From assembly GCA_036346355.1 (NCBI GenBank), contig CM070580.1, forward strand, positions 62,884,854 to 62,948,853: a DNA stretch of 64,000 nucleotides. The letters are read 5' to 3'. Of the stretch, positions 60,417 to 64,000 are shown piece by piece (within the stretch, counting starts at the first letter, position 1; each line of letters begins with the position of its first letter). The translations under genes and the position numbers were made by a program. The stretch is from Rhipidocladum racemiflorum. Taxonomy: Eukaryota > Streptophyta > Magnoliopsida > Poales > Poaceae. The notes under the pieces are model-generated. The model was not told where the DNA came from, ran no database searches, and worked only from the letters and a program-made list of their open reading frames with translations.

Positions 60417-61575
60417 CTACAACGTATTTGCAAAGTTATTTAGACTAAGTTCATAATAGATTAAGTTCAATGTTAATTCAAAATTACTACGAGAACTCCC
60501 ACTTAAAAACAACATCCCTCTAGTTGTCTTTAGTGATTACATGAACCAAATTCACTATACCGAAACCGATCATCACGAGACGGCATAGTTTCAAAGACGA
60601 ACATCAATATGTTCATCATATCATCCATATGACTCATGCTTTACCTTTCGGTTCGTGTTCTGAGGCCATGTCTGTACATGCTAGGCTCGCCAAGTAGAAC
60701 CAAAGTATTTGCGTGTGTAAATCTGGCTTACACCCGTTGTATGCGAACGTAGAGTCTATCACACCCGATCATCACGTGGTGCTTCGAAACGATTTAACTT
60801 TCTTAACGGTGCATACTATGGAAGAACACATTATTATCTTGATATTAATTTGGAGGGATCATCTTATAGTGCTATCGACGTGATCATATTCAAGCAAAAT
60901 AAGATGCATAAAAGGATTAACATCACATGCATGAATAAAGTGATATGATATGGTCCTTTCAGCACTTGATCTCCATCTTGTGCGACATGGTATGATCTCC
61001 ATCATTCCACCGGCATGGCACCAAGGTCCATGATGCTCGCCATCTTGATTGTCTTCCTCCATTACAATATATCACATGGACATATACTTAGCACGCAGGC
61101 CATAAAAGAAAAACAACCAAATGGCTCACGGTTGTTTAAATTTACAATAAATTTCATTTCATACAACAATCTTTGTATCAATGACCATATCACATCACAA
61201 GCCCTGCAAAAACAAGTTAGACGCCTCTAATTTATTTTTGCATATTTTACGTGGTTTTGGGCTTTCTAGGAAAAACTGTTCTTACCTACGAACAAGAACC
61301 ACAACGGTGATAAAAACATTATTAGCAAACCGTTGTAAATTAGATCATGACTATAGTAGGAGAAACTGACACCCGCAAAGCCACTTATGCAATACTAGTT
61401 GCATGTCGAGCGTGGAACAAGTCTCATGTGCGAGGACATGTAAGGTTAGTCCGGGCCGCTTCAAATCCCACTATGCCACCATGATCCAAAATACACGAAA
61501 GTATGCAATAACATGATCATCAACGCCCACATCCACATGTGTTTTAAACCGTACAAAACATCTACGCATAAACCT
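60417..61575 (-). other. leader of the second internal domain
   Basis: Non-coding and nearly the same as 53634-54795. Confidence 0.7.
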
Positions 61576-61588
61576 GGCTCTGATACCA
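61576..61588 (-). promoter_or_regulatory. primer binding site, second internal domain
   Basis: The minus strand reads TGGTATCAGAGCC, one base after LTR 3. Confidence 0.9.
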
Positions 61589-61589
61589 C

Positions 61590-63234
61590 TGAAAGGTTTC
61601 GAAGCATGGAAAACAAAAATTTTTCCTACGATTGCAACCAAACACCAAGATCATATCTAGGAGATGCAAGTAAACGGTTTGAAGGACTCACCAGTAGACC
61701 GAAAGCGGGAATAACGTTCCCGCAAACAAACGTGGTTGATGTAGAGGTACACTCCCGACTTCGAAGTCGCGAAGATGAGCGCCACAAACGGCAGCGCCTC
61801 CGTACTTGGTCACACGTACGGATTAACGATGACCTCCAATCCCTCGTTCCAGCGGGGCAGCGGAAGTAGAGGATCCCCGGGAAACTCCAACAACACTACA
61901 GCTTAGTGGTGGTGGTGGTGGAGAAATAATTTCAGCAGCGCTTCGCATAAGCCACAGCTCGAAAATTGGATCAACAGGAAGAGGGAGAATGGACCAACCA
62001 AAGAGTCAAATGGATGAACAACCAAGAGAGGAGCTCCTCCCTCCCTTTTATAGGAGGAGGAGGAGGAGGCAAGCCAAGGGGTGGCCGGCGCATGGGGGTT
62101 GCCCCTTGCCCTCCCTCTCTTCATGTGAGTGATCTCTCCACTCACTTAAATCAACCCACTTTGGTTTCCATTAAAACCCCACTCAAGAAATGAAAGGTTT
62201 TCTCCCATAAATAAATAAACATTTTTATTTCAGATATTTTAATATTTGTTAATTCTTTTAATTAACAAACATTAACATATACCCCCTTTAACTATTCCGA
62301 TATCCCGAAACTATTCCGGCGATACTCGAAACTTGATCCTCAGATCTTGTCCATATTTTTCTCCTGTTTCGTATCCACTCAAATGCATCGATGAACCTTA
62401 AGTGTGTCACCCTACGGTTCGTGAATAAAATGGACATGATTGAGACACCTCTCGATCAATAATCATCGGCGGGATCCGGAGATCCATAATGACTCCCATT
62501 CACTCAACGATGAACTAGTGATCGTGTAAACCGTAAACTTGACATAACCAATTCCTTTTGTCTCACGATATTTTACTTGTCCGGATCCGATCATCGGTAT
62601 CAACTATACCTAGTTCGATCCCGTTATCGACAAGTACTCTTTACTCGTTCCGTGATATGACATTCTTGTGACCTAGTCACGTGCTTGCAAGCGATGTCAA
62701 TGTGATATCACCGAGAGGGCGGAGTATATCTCTCCGTCATCACGGATGGACAAATCCCACTCTTGATGCATGAGCCTCAACTAATACTTTCATAGTACCC
62801 AAATCCATCTTTATAGTCACCGTGTTACGGAGTGACGTTTGATGTCATCAAAGTACTCTTCCGGAGTTAGTGATTGACATCATCTCATGGTCTAAGGAAA
62901 AGAGCTATTTCGTATGTGTTTGATACAGCAACAAACTAAATGACTTGATCGTATTTGCTATACCAACTTGGGTGTATGTTCATCACATCATTCTTCTAAT
63001 GACATGACCCCGTTATTAACAACATCCAATGTTCATGATCAGGAAACCTTGATCATCAGTTAATCAACGAGCTAGTTTAAAAAGAGGCTTTACTAGGAAC
63101 CTTTTTGTTTATTAAACACACATGTATTAACGTTTCCTATTAATACAATTTTAGCATGAGAAATAAACATCTATTATAAACATGGAATATGATAATAAAC
63201 AATTTATTATTGCCTCTCGGGCATATTCCCTTCA
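61590..63234 (-). repeat. LTR 3 of the array (outer, 5' side)
   Basis: 1645 bases. On the minus strand it starts TGAAGGGAATATGCCC at 63234 and ends CCTTTCA at 61590. It carries the TATA box at 62044-62052 and is flanked by the target duplication ATATG at 63235-63239. Confidence 0.92.
62044..62052 (-). promoter_or_regulatory. TATA box in LTR 3 (outer 5' LTR)
   Basis: TATAAAAGG on the minus strand. As the 5'-most LTR, this copy would drive RNA across the whole array. Confidence 0.6.
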
Positions 63235-63239
63235 ATATG

Positions 63240-64000
63240 TTCTATCTGTCCAGTGAGCTACTTCAAGTTGGTTTATCCCTATATACATGTTTACATTATT
63301 TTAGATGATCAATTGATTAGCTAGGTTCTTAAACTACCAAATATTGAAATTGTTAATTTGAGGTATGGTTGTCACAAACAAGTCTTAGAACAATCTAAAT
63401 TCAATTTGAACTTATTACTAGTTGTATATCTCTTTTATTGTTTATTGTTATGTATTTGCTTAAATACTTGATTATGGGCTTACATGGTTTGATATTGTTA
63501 AATGTCATGTTTAAGTATTTTTGCTTATGCTTTGTTAACAATGATTTGTTATGGTTATTTAATATGACTAGAATTATTGTTAGGATAAATTTTCTAATGC
63601 CACAATTCTTACAATATACAAGAGGTAAGAGACTAGTCTCCAGCAGCCATGCACTTAGTGATGAGGAGTTCATAAGTTTGTCAGTATCACAGCGTGTATC
63701 GTAGGATCTAGCAGTTGTCTCCTCTCATCCTATTCCAATTCTCTAGCACACTACTACTGTATGTTTCCATTGAATGCTAATCCTCACCTGATTTCCAAAC
63801 TAATAACAACTAGCAATTTCATATCAACCAACAATATATTTTCTTATCTTGAATACAATAACTTAATAGTATCTTGCTTGTTGGAACCAAATATTTTTCC
63901 TACATCCCTCAACAGAACTTCTGTCATTAGTATATGTTGTTCGAAATTTTCATCTACTTAGATATTTCTGCGACGATATTTACAAGGCACAACCAGTTAT
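63240..64000. other. AT-rich flank, nothing recognised
   Basis: It continues the sequence interrupted at 47997. Frames of up to about 90 codons exist on both strands, but their composition (Leu/Phe/Ile/Asn-rich, from AT richness) is not convincing and no motif is seen. Confidence 0.5.

Larger units (their letters stand above)
47998..63234 (-). mobile_element. tandem copia array: LTR-internal-LTR-internal-LTR
   Basis: Three LTRs (47998-49640, 54810-56451, 61590-63234) alternate with two internal domains (49641-54809, 56452-61589), a period of about 6.8 kb. The whole is flanked by one 5-bp duplication, ATATG at 47993-47997 and 63235-63239. No duplication flanks the middle LTR, which joins directly to a primer binding site on one side and a polypurine tract on the other. 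This is the product expected from unequal recombination between LTRs of a single insertion. Family: Angela/BARE-like, as for the element at 1-7253 but another subfamily. Confidence 0.92.

Noticed and set aside
63438..63704. An 88-codon Leu/Phe-rich frame that could be a membrane protein
   Set aside because: AT-rich composition gives similar frames on the other strand. No start context, homologue or neighbour supports it.

Overview
The window looks like nuclear DNA from a monocot, most likely a grass. It is almost wholly transposable elements: Angela/BARE-type Ty1-copia elements, large LTR elements with no coding capacity, a MULE, a hAT remnant and a Tourist-like MITE. Plant-type retroelement primer sites complementary to initiator tRNA-Met (TGGTATCAGAGC-like) recur. 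I find no intact host gene. The nearest things are an exon-like stretch at 35059-35247 and a two-exon GRF zinc-finger gene with stops (33496-34078) that probably travelled with transposons.

Layout. 1-7253: a minus-strand Angela-type copia element. Its downstream LTR is cut by the window edge, its gag and pol are broken, and its 5' LTR is complete. It sits inside a second, plus-strand copia element (7254-11663, tail at 24957-24987) whose integrase N-terminus is replaced by a GC-rich foreign segment. That element's 3' LTR is interrupted by a 4.07-kb solo LTR (11664-14703 plus 23924-24951, TSD TCGGT). The solo LTR is interrupted in turn by LARD-like element A (14704-23918, TSD GGTGG). 24988-26701 looks like the 3' non-coding end of a SIRE/Maximus-like copia element. 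It leads into an LTR that forms a large inverted repeat with a second copy (26761-27647 / 27749-28627).

28633-29288 is a copia RT fragment fused to the palindrome. 29389-31733 is a broken MULE transposase gene, followed by seven ~180-bp tandem repeats, a 28-bp repeat, the GRF-finger pseudogene, and six ~30-bp hairpin units. 35426-44487 is LARD-like element B (TSD ATGGC), from the same superfamily as A but in opposite orientation. 44700-44931 is a Tourist-like MITE. 45450-47690 holds a GC-rich low-complexity tract, a small hAT-like MITE and the C-terminal remnant of a hAT transposase.

47998-63234 is a copia array arranged LTR-internal-LTR-internal-LTR, bounded by one 5-bp duplication (ATATG). 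The last 760 bases are AT-rich and show nothing I can name.

Nothing here works as a host pathway. The content is replication machinery in decay (gag, protease, integrase, RT, RNase H) plus non-autonomous elements that keep only cis signals (LTR, PBS, PPT). Closely related copies differ by many 1-4 base indels and A/G changes at CG-containing sites. This points to methylation-linked mutation, or to base-calling error at methylated sites, so some frameshifts listed here may not be real.
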